From Rhodocollybia butyracea (lineage: Eukaryota; Basidiomycota; Agaricomycetes; Agaricales; Omphalotaceae), in contig JADNRY010000324.1 in NCBI GenBank assembly GCA_015501585.1, positions 1-64,000 of the forward strand: a stretch of DNA of 64,000 nt, given 5' to 3'. Under the pieces are notes generated by a model. The model was not told the DNA's origin, did not search any database, and was given only the letters and a program-made list of their open reading frames with translations. The position numbers and the translations under genes are program-made. Below, one piece after another: positions 35,106 through 47,064 of the stretch (the stretch's first letter is position 1; the number at the start of each line of letters is the position of its first letter).

Positions 35106-36220
35106 CAGGTTACTGATAAATTAGGCAACACCAAGGCTACAAATAGATTACATATAGGCAACACCAGGGGTACAAATAGGCTGTGGATGGGCTACAGATA
35201 GGCTACAACAAGGCTACAGATAGACTATAGATAGACTCCAGATAGATTACAAATAGGCAGCACCAGGGTTGCAGATAGGGTATGGAGGGGCTACAGAGAG
35301 GCTACTGATAGGTTACATCAAGGGTTCAAAGACTACAAATAGATTACAAGCAGGAAACACAAGGAGGTTGGTCTACAGATGGGCTACTCCAAGGCTACAA
35401 ATAGGCAACAGCTAGGTTACACCAAGGCTACAGGTAAGCTATAGATAGGCTACAGATAGATTAAAAGATAGATTAAAAGTAGGCAACACCAGGGTACAGA
35501 TAGGCTATGGATGGGCTACATATATGCTACTCCGATGAGGCTACAAATAGGCTACAGATAGATTACATCAAGGGTACCAATAGTAGGCTATAGATAGGCT
35601 ACAAATAGGGTATGAATGGTCTACAGATACACTACTCCAAGGTTAAATAGGCAACAGATAGGTTGCACCAAGGCTAAAAATATACTACAGATAGGCTACA
35701 GATAGATTACAAGTAGGCAACACCAGGGGCACAGATAGGCTATTGATGGGCTACATATACTGTACCATTTCAATCACATCGTAAATCACAGGTCACACCC
35801 ATTTTCCGAAAACCTTGCCATTATTTTTCTTTTGAATTTTCCGATTTATTTGGATTTAAATTTTTGGGCACTTACATCACGTGCTTACAAAGTGATCAAA
35901 ATGGTACAATAGGCTACTCCAAGGCTACAAATAGGCTACATCAAGGGTACAGCTAGGCTACAGATAGACTACAGATAGATTACAAGCAGGCAACACAAAG
36001 GCTACAGATAGGTCACAAGTAGGCAACATCAGGGCTACAAATAGACTATGAAAGATAGGCTACTCTAAGGCTATAAATAGGCTACATATTGGTTACATCA
36101 AGGGTACAGATAGGCTACAGAGAGACTACAAATAGATCACAAGCGGGCAACACAAGGCTACAAATAGGCTATAGATATGCTACAGATAGGCTACTGCGAG
36201 GTTACAAATAGGCAACATTG
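35106..36220 (-). repeat. 11-bp satellite array B2 (inverted)
   Basis: Minus-strand orientation continues to ~36220, where the orientation flips. The 150-bp MITE at 35760-35909 is inserted. Confidence 0.9.
35760..35909. mobile_element. TA-flanked MITE (150 bp), CTGTACCATTT family
   Basis: Ends CTGTACCATTTCAATCAC and GTGATCAAAATGGTACAA are inverted over ~18 bp with two mismatches. TA flanks both sides (35758-35759, 35910-35911). It fits a Tc1/mariner-type non-autonomous element. A left-end relative is at 12530. Confidence 0.75.
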
Positions 36221-36760
36221 TAGCCTTGGAGTAGCATATCTGCAGCCCATCCATCTCCTATTTGTACTGGTGGTGTTGGCTAGTAATCTCTCTGTAGCCT
36301 ATCTAGAGTCTGTTTGTAGTGTTGGTGTAACCAATCTGTTGCCTATTTGTACCCTTGGACTGGAATATCTGTAGACCATCCATAGCCTATTTGTACCCTT
36401 GGTGTTGCCTCCTTGTAATCTATCTGTAGCCTATCTATAGTCTTTTGTAGCCTTGTTGTAATCTATCTGTGGCATATGGGTAGCCTTGGAGTAGCTTATC
36501 TGTTGACCATCCATAACCTATTTGTACCCATATTTGTACCCATGGTGTTGCCTACTTGTAATATATCTGTAGCCTATCTGTCAAGAAGTGAACCATTTAT
36601 ATAGTCTGGGAAGCATATCAGGTCAGACCTGATATTGTGGCCTTTTGGTCCAGTTGGAGCGCATGGTTGTCTTTCCAGAGTCATGTGACTTTACACTATA
36701 TATAGTCTCTTTGTAGCCTTGGTGTTACCTCTCTGTTGCGTATTTGTAGCCTTGGAGTAT
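36221..36760 (+). repeat. 11-bp satellite, forward orientation
   Basis: The array orientation reverses at ~36220 (caaataggcaaca then ttgtagccttgg). It runs to ~36760, interrupted by the 117-bp insertion at 36579-36695. Confidence 0.88.
36579..36695 (+). mobile_element. Tiny LTR-like insertion (117 bp), copy 1
   Basis: TGTCAAGAAGTG...GACTTTACA has TG/CA ends, flanks ctatc and ctata (four of five bases), an internal TATATAG and a perfect palindrome ATCAGGTCAGACCTGAT. A near-identical copy is at 40771-40887. A solo LTR of a very small retroelement is the simplest reading. Confidence 0.55.
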
Positions 36761-37577
36761 TCTAGACTGAACAACACTGAGTTGTTGGTAAAGACAGAAG
36801 TAATCTGGTCTTTGGAGCGGGCCAGCAAGTGAATAAATTGCCCAGTAATACGCAGATTCTGCGCTTAGGCTTGTAGCCATATATTTTGACAATGTATATG
36901 CGCTACACATACAATAAGAGGGTTATATGGAGCCCATTGAATGTGATAACTGTAGCTAACACTTAGTATCTCAGCGATAATACTCACTTAGTCATGACAA
37001 TACACCCACAAGTGTAGTCTGATACTAAACTAGTGAGGATACTCGAGGTGCCCAGAGATGTCAACACTAGATTGTCAGTCTAGTTCTACCCACCCCAATG
37101 CATACACAAATCCGCATACTTGGATGTCTCAAAGTGGGATGAGTACTGGCGGCAGCACTACCCAGGGAAGGCATCAGAAGGGGAATGCAATCCTCGTACT
37201 GCGCTAGCGGAAAGACGGACGCCGGAGGATAAGATCTACAATCGCCTTACAGACCGGAAGGAAGACCTTAACATGTTACAATGACTAGTTGGATTTGGAT
37301 GCAGCACAGCTGCTAGATGATTAAGCTAGGCGAATTTGATATTTGATTATCAGCCGACTATTGACTAGGAAAGTCCTACTGCAATAAACCTGATGATCTT
37401 ATGGTGGATAGGCTATCGCCAAGCCACAGCTCTGACAATCCACGAGCTCTGAGTATTGTGCTAGCACACATATCTCTGGGGTTCTTGGTATCTACTCAAA
37501 GCTAGTGAAGTGAACTATCGCTGGGAGATGTTAATATCTTTAAGGGATTGAGCTGGACTTGCTCAAACCTACCAGAC
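36761..37577. other. Non-coding spacer
   Basis: No supported ORF and no repeat recognised, apart from the target word taccagac at its right edge, duplicated by the adjacent hAT MITE. Confidence 0.45.
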
Positions 37578-38314
37578 TAGGGTTTGAAGGTCCAATCTGA
37601 TTCAGTTTATTTACCAAAAATTCAATGAATCATGAATTGGACCGGTCCATAAAAAACCTAAATCTGTATGAATCATGGACCTGCACTGATTGCACCGGTT
37701 CACTGGTCCAATTCATCATGGTTCAAGCAGTTTAAATCAGTGCAAATTTAAACCAGTGCAGACCAGTTTAAACTGATTTAAACTGTACATACATGATATG
37801 TAACAAGTGAAACAACATAAGAAACTACTATAAAACATTCAAATATATGCTCCAAGCTGCCTTACACTGCTCTTTTACCATGCAGAAATGCTTTCCAGGT
37901 TTGGCAGTCATTGGTCATCTGTTAAAACAGACCATGGATAGTGCATTGTATCAGGACTGGCTCTCGGACTTGTTGCATGGTACTGTTCAGTGTTCAATAT
38001 GTTATGAGTAGTCTTTCCAGTCTTCAAGTATTAGGTCTTATTGCTTGAAACCATTAGAGAATATAAATTTCATCAATAAAAATTGAAGAAAATATACTTA
38101 TCTATCTAAATCATATTTTCTATGTGGCTGTCCCGGTTTAGACCAGTTTAAACTGATTCTTTGTGGTTCATTTTTTTCTGAGATTTTGATGAACCATGAA
38201 CTGGACCAGGTTTAAATCATGGACTGGTCCATCTATCATCAGTTCATTTTGCAGTTCAGTTCAGTGCAATTCATCAGTTTTTTGCAGTTCATTGAATTGG
38301 ACCTTCAAACCCTA
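37578..38314. mobile_element. hAT MITE (737 bp) with perfect 8-bp TSD
   Basis: Ends TAGGGTTTGAAGGTCCAAT and ATTGGACCTTCAAACCCTA are perfect 19-bp inverted repeats. The flanks are taccagac on both sides (37570-37577, 38315-38322). The interior is rich in AACCAGTTTAAACTG-type words and has no ORF. Confidence 0.93.
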
Positions 38315-38939
38315 TACCAGACAACCTCGAGGATAAACATGCAGACAAGTAACTGTGTGGAGCCATGAAACATCCGATGGAAGCAACAGTTATTTGCAGT
38401 ACAAGATTCTGTGAGGCCAGAATATGTTAACAGATTTTAATTTCTTTTACTTTGATACCCAAATTGGGACCGTATCTAAATTGGAACAGTTTTCTAGATA
38501 ATGTACAATATGTCCATGCTAGGGTTTCCTTTCTTAGCTAAATTCCTCTCTTTGTTGAATTTCCATCTCACTCCGTTTCTCTCTGACTCTCTTTCATCTC
38601 TTTTTGTATTAAACTAGTAAAGACCCAGTATATAAGCATGATGTATTTATCTCATAAATCAAGTTATCTTGCCACCTCTCATAACCACCCATTGTGACAA
38701 AGTTGAAGGTCTCTTCACCGCCGGAGTATGCTAGTCCTCTTAATTCCCCCTGGTTTAAAAGTACCGAGTCAATCAAACACCGTAACTGGGCATTTGTTTA
38801 GGGCGCGTACGGAGTCTAGCTTTCTCTTTGAAGTTAATATTATATTCTATCTTATAAAGTTTGGACTGGTGTAATAGAAGCTTCATAACAGCTTTTGCGC
38901 CCGCTTGAGATTGAGTTAGATCTTTTGCATGAATCTAGT
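38315..38939. other. Spacer and inverted LTR-like fragment
   Basis: 38315-38500 has nothing recognised. 38500-38939 matches, inverted and diverged, the LTR-like segment near 28.2 kb (TCTTTTTGTATTAAACT, AGTATATAAG). It continues at 41192 after the hAT insertion. Confidence 0.55.
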
Positions 38940-41191
38940 TAGGGTTTTAAAGTGCGGTGCGGTTCGGTTTTGTCAGCCATTTTGGGCAAACCGAGAACCG
39001 CACCGGTGGTATATTTGTTGAATCTCAGTAAACCTTGCACTGACCCAATAAGAACCACCTCACCAGTGCCGGTTCAGTGCAGTTATGCAGTTGTGCACTG
39101 GTTTGGCAATAAACTTGATAACTGCACCGGTTTGGCAATAAAACCGGTGCAGAACCGGTGCCAACCGCGGTTATATCAGTCTCAGAACACCATACAGGGT
39201 GGCCGAAAATTTTGGCCACCCTGGGAGCTGGCCTAGGGCACACAGGCTGTCTAGGAATTTTACATGTAGGTGCTGAGGGTACAGCCTGCAAGACAGATAT
39301 GGCAGCTAAATTTTTTTTAGCCAGCCTGGGTAATGAGCCCCAGTGAAAACCCGCACTGGGAAGGGCCGAGATGATATGTTCAACGCTGTGATCTAACCGT
39401 GATTAAATGAGATCAGCTGTTTCAGAGCTGTTTCCCAGATATATGCCACATACTATGTTATTGTCTGGGTTGATCTGACAAGAACCGCACAGAGAATGAA
39501 AAAACCACTTTTGTAAACAACTGAGTTCCTCCGGGATGATCTGAGTTTGTCTGGCATGAACTGTACAAAATAAAATGCATATTACTATTACTAGGCTGTT
39601 CTCATCTGGGTTCAGCTGAGGTGGTCTGAGTGAATCATATTATCAACTACTACCAAACTATGTATATACCAACTACATATACATAACAGACTACTCCTGA
39701 ATACATATGAATTACTGTACAAAGGCGCAGTTACGAGTGCTAGATATGATTATCATGGGAAATTGAGAAGGCCAAACACAAGAGCTATTCCTTACAGGCT
39801 GTTTCAGATAAATTAGCGAAAGGCAGGTGCGTTTGATAACGAACAAGAACGTACAATCTATTCGCTGATGCACAAGATCAGTGTCTTCACTTCAGTTCTC
39901 AGGTCCCTGGTTCGGCTCAGTCGTTAGTGTGCATGTGGAATGAGATTCGTTATCATGGGAAATTGAAGTGGCCAAGTGACACGAGAGCTAAAAAGAATTG
40001 TTCAGCTAGCTAGCTCAGAAGAAAAGTTTATAACTCGCCGAATGCACAGGAATTAATGAAAACGATAGACGGGCAATAGACGGTATACCGGCATGCTACG
40101 ACGTTGCCAACAAGAGCTAATCAAAAAAAATTAGTTCGTGTGGCATAAACTATTCAATGCCTGAGATAGCTCACCTTGGAAGCCAAGCCCAATAAATCCA
40201 TTCTCAAATCTCTAGAGCTCTAAGTAGGTTGAGGGGTTATTGAACAGCGATAGTGAATGTTTGAACCTTGAGAATCTTGGCAGAGCCTGGAGACGACAGC
40301 AAAGAAGAATAGAAGAAAGAGCGATGTAAAAAAAATTACATGCTTATACTGTCACATGTTAAGCCGCTCGGCGGCATTCCCAAAAAAAACTTGAAGTCCA
40401 CCGTCCGGCAAGTGCCAAACTCAAAGTACTTAGATTAAGTAACTAAGCATCGTGTGTTAAGAGTGCTTGTCGAACTTTTCAAGTGGATTTCCCACCCGTA
40501 GATTTGGGAATGACATGGATTGAATTGAAAAAAAAACCTGCTCACAATTTGGCCAGATGCACAACAGGCAGACACGGACTCGCACAGATACACACATAAT
40601 GCCCAGATCAGCCCAGTGCGGGTTTTGACTGGGAATGAGCACTGCAAGGCGGCCAAAAGTTTTGGCTGCCTGGGCATTGGCACACTCCATCGCCTGTCAC
40701 CTGCCACTTGTCTATGCAGATGTACCCTCATAATGCAGCTAAATTTTTTGGCTGGGGCATTGGCACGCTCTGTCAAGAAGTGAACCATTTATATAGTCTG
40801 GGAAGCATATCAGGTCAGACCTGATATTGTGGCCTTTTGGTCCAGTTGGAGCGCACGGCTGTCTTTCCAGAGTCATGTGACTTTACACACTCCATCACCT
40901 GTCACCTGTCACCTGTCCATGCAAGTGTACCCTCATAAAGTGGCTAAAATTCTTGGCTGGTTATAGTGTCACACTGTGCCTCATGCTAAATTCATTACAT
41001 AAAATGCACCGGTGACCACCGGTTAATCACCGGTTTTGATCAGTTATGCAAATTCTTCAATTTCAAAGAACCGCAAACTGCACCGGATGCAAACTGCTGC
41101 ACTGGTGCAGCTGTTATTTACCCTCACCGTGGTTCAGTGCAGTGCGGTTCTTGGTTATCCAACGGTTTGTGCACCGCACTTTAAAACCCTA
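38940..41191. mobile_element. Non-autonomous hAT element (2.25 kb) with 8-bp TSD
   Basis: Ends TAGGGTTTTAAAGTGCGGTG and CACCGCACTTTAAAACCCTA are inverted, with aatctagt on both sides (38932-38939, 41192-41199). The interior has repeated ACTGCACCGG-type words near both ends and hairpins such as CAGGGTGGCC with GGCCACCCTG (39194-39222), but no transposase-like ORF. It split the LTR-like fragment: the bases at 38939 and 41200 join into the sequence seen at 27.9 kb. It carries the 117-bp insertion at 40771. Confidence 0.9.
40771..40887 (+). mobile_element. Tiny LTR-like insertion (117 bp), copy 2
   Basis: Same sequence as 36579-36695 except a few bases; flanks cgctc and cactc. It is nested within the hAT element. 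Confidence 0.55.
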
Positions 41192-41700
41192 AATCTAGTT
41201 GCTTCCTTAGAGGGACGGCTTCTAGTAAGGAATTATTTGGCTCCAGAGTGAGGGTTCCTTAGCTAGCTCTTAATGGGTATTAGCAAGCCACTAAGATTGT
41301 GGTACAAGTTCCTAGTGATTAAGTTCACTCTCCTTTGCATAAATCTAGTTGCTTCCTTAGAGGGGATGGCTTCTAGTAAGGACTTATTTGGCTCCAGAGT
41401 GAGGGTTCCTTAGCTAGCTCTTAACAAGTATTAGCGAGCCACTAAGATTGTGGTACAAGTTCCTAGTGATTAAGTTCACTCACAGTTTTGTAGCTTGACC
41501 CAGAGTTTGGCAGGGATGTTACGGCATTACGCTAGCTGGAGCCAGAGTTTGCCCAGTAGTGTTTCACAACCTTGTTTCTATTGTGCTAGCTGGAGCCAGA
41601 GTTTGCCCAGGAGTGTCCTAGTTGCGTTGTATTGGTTTTGGTTTTGGTTATCGTTGGACACACACACACACACACACGGTTATTTGGTTATTTGGGTTTT
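41192..41700 (+). repeat. LTR-like fragment with internal 150-bp duplication
   Basis: It continues the fragment ending at 38939. A ~140-bp block (aatctagttgcttccttag...gttcactc) occurs twice, from 41192 and from 41342. Words GAGCCAGAGTTTGCC recur further on, and a (CA)n run lies at ~41658-41676. Confidence 0.7.
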
Positions 41701-42179
41701 TGGTCGGACATAGCACACAACTTAGACAATAGTCTATGCTAGTTCAGTTCATAGAACTTACTAGACCTTGTTGCACTACGCTAGTTCAGTTGTTTCACTA
41801 CACTGGCTGGTGTATCATCTTACATTCGATATCTTAACTTTCTTTGGAACCAGACAACAACACTGAGGGGGAGCTTGTCAAAGACAAACCATCAATGTAC
41901 AAGCCTATTGGGCAATTCCCGGGTATGTCTTATTTATATCTTATTACAATTCTTTAAGATTTGCCCAAGGTTCCTACTTCATCATATTATCTGACTCAGA
42001 GGTCCACAGGGGCAAAGCCACCAGATTCCTGCTGGTTTTACAAAAGTGTTGAAGGTCAAGAAACCCTTTAAAGAGATATCTGCACCTTTGACAAAAGGAA
42101 AAGGCAAGGCAGTTATACAGGAGAAGCCTGTGGATACTTAAGGCAAGGGAAAAGTTGTGGGCAAGAATAGAGTGGTTGA
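41701..42179. other. Spacer with a possible gag tail remnant
   Basis: Around 42040-42170 one plus frame reads KVKKPFKEISAPLTKGKGKA, a Lys-rich stretch with a stop, perhaps a retroelement remnant. Nothing else is recognised. Confidence 0.3.
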
Positions 42180-43946
42180 GTCTGTAGACCATCCATAGCC
42201 TATTTGTATCCTTGGTGCTACCTGCTTGTAATCTATCTGTAACCAATTTAAAGCCTATCAGTAGCCTTTCTGTACCCTTGATGTAAGCTATTTGTAGCCT
42301 ATTTGTAGCCTTGGAGTAGCCTATCTGTAGACCATCCATAGCTTATTGTACCCTTGGTGTTGCCTGTTTGTAATCTACCTGTAGCCTATTTGTACTCTTG
42401 ATGTAACCAATTTCAAGGTTATTTGTAGCGTTGGAGTAGCCTACCTGTAGCCCATCTATAGTCTATTTGTAGCCCTGGCGTTGCCTACTTGTAATCTATC
42501 CATAGTAAAGATGGACACAAGTCTGGTTCTTTATGGGTGACCCGCAGGTTTAACCCATGGGAATACCCACTGGATCCAGGTACCCATTCCCATGGGTGCA
42601 GGTCAGGTCACAGGTCAGGCCTTGGTAATTTCCATACTTTGTAAAGTACATTGTAAGCATAAATACCTACAAATACCTGCAGATTGACCTGGATGACCTG
42701 GATCTGCCAGATCATCTGTAGCCTACCTGTAGCCTATCTGTATGCTTGATATAACCTACCTGTAGCCTATTTGTAGCCTCAGAGTAGGTTATCTGTAGAC
42801 CATCCATAGCTCATTTAATATACTTGCAAGTACCTGCTGGCAACCCGGAGTTGTGGACATCTTTGATTTGTACTCCTGGTGTTGCCTACTTGTCATCCAT
42901 CTCTATAGCCTATCTGTACCCTTGATGTAACCTATCTGTAGCCTATTTGTAGCCTCATAGTGGCCTTTTCAGGGATGGTACATGATTTTCTGAATGTAAG
43001 GAAAAAAAGAGAGCTCTTTGGAGCAGGGGACATGATGAGAAGCACGTAGAGTTGAAGAGAAAAGACAAAGAGTTGACACATGCAATTGGGTCAGCAAATA
43101 CTGTACAGTTGATGATGGGACTTAGTCTGCCCGTGGTGGCTTGGCAGTGGCACTGGAAAGTTCTTAACTTAAACCACTAGAGAAAAAATTACAAGTGCTC
43201 TCATTTGAGGAACTTACTCTACGGGTGACTTATGGATGCTGGGGAAGCTTGACCCACCAAACTTCGGACAGAGGCATTTCAGGGCACTCCGTTTTGATGG
43301 ACCCCATATGTTTTGAATCTCCATACATGTCAGATGTATGGCAAATTTCCAATTAGACGCCCAAAATTAGCATGGCAGCCATGCCATCATTCCACTCATA
43401 CTGCTCATACTTTTGCAAATTTGCTGATGTATCTGTAGCCCATCCATATCTATAGTCTATTTGTAACCTTGGTGTAACCTATTGGTTGCCTATTTGTGGC
43501 CTTGGAGTAGCCTATCTGTGCCCCTGGAGTTGCCTACTTGTAATCTATCTGTAGCCTGTCTGTACTCTTGATGTGACCAATCTGTAGCCTATCTGCAGAC
43601 CATTCATAGCCTATTTGTACCCCTGGTGTTGCCCACTTGAAATCTATCTGCAGCCTATCTATAGCCTGACTGTACCCTTGATGTAACCTACCTGTAGCCT
43701 ATTTGTAGCCCATCCATAGCCTATTTGTATCCCTGGTTTTGCCTACTTGTCATCTATCTGTAGCCTATCTGTACCCTTGACGTAACCTATCTGCAGCCTA
43801 TTTGTAGCCTCAGAGTAGCCTATCTGTAGCCTATCCATATCTATAGTCCATTTGTAACCCTTCATGTATCCTATCTGTTGCCTATTTGTGGCCTTGGAGT
43901 AGCCTATCTGTACCCTGGTGTTGCCTGCTTGTAATCCATCTGTAGC
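42180..43946 (+). repeat. 11-bp satellite arrays, forward, with interruptions
   Basis: Satellite at 42180-42505, 42716-42820, 42870-42965 and 43430-43946. The block 42966-43430 is unrelated non-coding DNA. A GATGGACAC-family MITE begins at 42506 (TAAAGATGGACACAAG) and its other end is near 42866. A stretch of satellite (42716-42820) lies inside it. Confidence 0.85.
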
Positions 43947-44484
43947 TAGGGTTCAAGATTGCAGTTCATATAACTAATAAAAACTGCAAACCACACCGCA
44001 CTAAACCCTGGTACACCTTTATGTAATGCTGCACCGGTGCACCAGTGCACTGCAGTTCAGTACAAGGTTCTGTAAAATCTTAGAATTTACAGAACTGGTG
44101 GTAACTGGTGCATGGTTTTGAGCACTAAAATAGGCGCCTTAGCATCGCTGTGAGCTGTGCACAATCAAAATGTTAGTTACAGGATTGCTTTTGGCATATA
44201 GCTATGTATGAACTCTCAGTAATAGTGATAAATGTTATAAGCTATGTTTTAATACTTATCATTATGCTAATTACAATGTTTTGAGTGTTATATAACTGGT
44301 GTTTGCACCGGTGTGGCACTGAACTGGTGCAAACTCACAAACCACACTGAACCTGCACTGGTGCAGTGGTTTGCATCAGTTAAGTGCAAGGTTTAGTGAT
44401 TTCTGAAAATTATAGCACCAGTGCAGTTCCCAGTTTTCCCAAATTAAGGGGAAAAACCGAACTGAACTGAACTTTAAAACCCTA
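43947..44484. mobile_element. hAT MITE (538 bp), TAGGGTTT family
   Basis: Ends TAGGGTTC and ...CTTTAAAACCCTA; flanks tctgtagc and tctgtaga (seven of eight). Interior words (ACTGCACCGG, TGGTTTGCA) resemble those of the 2.25-kb element at 38940. No ORF. Confidence 0.75.
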
Positions 44485-44583
44485 TCTGTAGACAATCCAT
44501 AGCCTATTTGTACCACTGATGTTGGCTACTTGTAATTCATCTGTAGCCTATCTATAGCATATCTATAGCCTTGGTGTTGCCTG

Positions 44584-45364
44584 CATCAGCAGTTTCACAA
44601 CCCTGTGGGAGGGTGTAGGCCTATGACACCCACACCCTCCCATAGCCCACAAAGGTGTGTGTGGCTACAAGGGGCATGCCTAAACCCACACTGACCTCCC
44701 ATGGCTCCCACACTTGGTCCACACCCAATCCACACCTGGCCCACAACCTACCCATTCAAGACTAGTATCACAATGGTGCTTTTCAAGACATCAATTCACA
44801 TAGTAGAAGTAAACAGATATATTTTCAATGACCACATTGCTACATACAATACTACATCTACAGGTACTGAACTAGTACTGAGTGGAGAGGAATAACCTTA
44901 AACCAGACTGATAATTACCTTGCAAACACCAACTTGAAAGGATGATAAGGATCAGAATAGAGAGTAGAAAAGTCATAACTTACATGGAATATTGGGCTGA
45001 TGATAGCAAGTTGTAAGTCTTGCATTGGCAAGATCAGTGTGTATGTGGATCGTTCCTGAGTTGAGCCTTTGAGTTATGATGGAATTCATTGGGAGATTAG
45101 GTCATTGATATCGCCGGGACCTTTGAGCAAAAGTCGAGTCAGCTGTTGATTCATGGGGCTTGTAAACAAGTCAAAAAAAATTGTCCGCTCTACAAGATAA
45201 AAGCCCAGTTTTAAATCAGATATGTTACAGTTGGGCAGCATGTAGGTGTATGTGGGTGTAGGACTTGTGGGGGTGTGGAGGTTATGTGAAATCAGTGTGG
45301 GACAACAATGCTCCACACCTCCCACACCTCCTATGCCCCCCACAGGGTTGTGAAATTGCTGATG
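44584..45364. mobile_element. TIR element (781 bp), CATCAGCAGTTTCACAACC
   Basis: The left end CATCAGCAGTTTCACAACCC and the right end read inverted (CATCAGCAATTTCACAACCC) match at 19 of 20 bases and continue as CTGTGGGnGG. The subterminal DNA is rich in CCCACAC words on both sides. Satellite flanks it. A target duplication could not be fixed. Confidence 0.75.
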
Positions 45365-46022
45365 TGCTTGTAATCTATCTATTTGTAGCCTTGGAGTTGC
45401 CTCTCTGTAGCCCATCCATACCCTATTTGTAGCCTATCTATAGCCTACTATTGGTACCCTTGATGTAATCTATCTGTAGCCTATTTGTAGCCTCATCGGA
45501 GTAGCATATATGTAGCCCATCCATAGCCTATCTGTACCCCTGGTGTTGCCTACTTTTAATCTATCTTTTAATCTATCTGTAGCCTATCTTTAGCTTACCT
45601 GTAGCCTTGGTGTAACCTAGCTGTTGCCTATTTGTAGCCTTGGAGTAGCCCATCTGTAGACCAACCTCCTTGTGTTTCCTGCTTGTAATCTATTTGTAGT
45701 CTTTGAACCCTTGATGTAACCTATCAGTAGCCTCTCTGTAGCCCCTCCATACCCTATCTGCAACCCTGGTGCTGCCTATTTGTAATCTATCTGGAGTCTA
45801 TCTATAGTCTATCTGTAGCCTTGTTGTAGCCTATCTGTAGCCCATCCACAGCCTATTTGTACCCCTGGTGTTGCCTATATGTAATCTATTTGTAGCCTTG
45901 GTGTTGCCTAATTTATCAGTAACCTGATGAGCTTGGTTTAACCAGAAGCCATCAGGTTGAAATTTTGGTCAAACCGTTAAACCATTGTCTAAACCAAGGC
46001 TAGATTCTAGTCAAGGCCAATA

Positions 46023-47064
46023 TTGCCCACTCTCAAAGAGAAGGACTCCATCCTAACTATTTATCCCCTACAATCCACCAAGTTGTCATTCAAGGTATCT
46101 GATTTGTTCAAGCCCATATCAGGCAGCAAAATGGTACACAACAATTTATCTTTGATTGACATTGGATCAGACAGTCAATCACCTTTGTTGACCTCATCTA
46201 GTCAATCATTAGCTTCAAGCTTATCTCAATTGCTAAGTCCTTCCAGACCTGCTCTCTCTATTCACTCCATACCAGAGTTACTACCAAACTTGGACCCTCT
46301 TGCTATTGTTAAAATGACTACTGTTCCTCTTCCCTCCTGTAACAAGTGTAGTGCTCCAAAATGGGATTCCCAATATGAGGCACAACTTGCCACTTTCTTT
46401 GAGGAGTACAAGATTGTGGTGCATGATGCCAGTATTACAGCTGACCAAGAGAAGATGAAGAAAGAAGTGCTGCGCTAGTATGTTGATGCCTTGACCTTGC
46501 ACTTTTGGCAAACACTTGACTCCTTTGCCAGTGATGTTAAAAGTTGGGAAGACTTCAAGACAGAAGTCTTTTCAAACTATCCTGGCTTGGAGAAGCTTCC
46601 TGAAGCGACGACTGAAGATTTAAAGAAGATTGTTGCAAAGTATGGCAAGGAAGGAGTAACTAACAGCCAGCTCCTTGCAAAATATTATTGTGAACTCACT
46701 AGTACTACTGCCAAATCACTCTCTGACTGGCCATATCTTATCTCCTGTTCAAGTTGCAGTGTACTATATTCAAGTGTTCCCAGACTCATTCCGGACTTGT
46801 CTGGATACATACTTACAGATTGTTCACACCACTGTCCTCTTATCCGATGCTTCTACTTTGGTGGTTAGTGGGAGTTTGAACATTGGGGATTTGTCCAAGG
46901 TTTCTAATACTTTGGAAAAATCATCCTCAAAGAAGAAAGTGAAGACTGAATGTAATGTGTTCAATTCCCTTGCCAAGAAAGTAGATTCTATCTTGAACCT
47001 TATGGCAAAGTCTCCATCTGGGTCACCCAAGGATTCATCATCCCCTACTTCAGATTATCTATAG
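46023..47064 (+). pseudogene. gag-like fragment in the right arm
   Basis: This is the inverted duplicate of the left-arm fragment. The frame from 46023 is open to TAG 46476-46478 (after EVLR), continues in phase as YVDALTLHFWQTLDSFASDV, then shifts near 46720-46740 to a Ser/Lys-rich tail ending at 47064. The stop sits where a Gln or similar codon would be expected (CAG to TAG is one C-to-T change). The fragment resembles basidiomycete gypsy gag-like proteins; there is no zinc knuckle, protease or LTR. The word CCTGATG...CATCAGG lies at its left border (~45920-45955). Confidence 0.65.

Larger units (their letters stand above)
31218..35650 (-). repeat. Large inverted repeat, left arm (~4.4 kb)
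   Basis: This is the reverse complement of ~45370-49856. It contains in order the AT-rich tail (31218-32190), satellite array with a MITE (32195-33968), the gag-like fragment (33968-35106) and more satellite (35106-35650). The left border is sharp (AGATGTATGG at 31218 against its complement ending 49856); the inner border fades in diverged satellite. Unique parts are almost identical between arms. Confidence 0.92.

Noticed and set aside
38940..38960. Telomere-like TTAGGG word at a region edge
   Set aside because: TAGGGTTT here is a hAT terminal inverted repeat with an 8-bp target duplication. No tandem telomeric repeat exists in the window.
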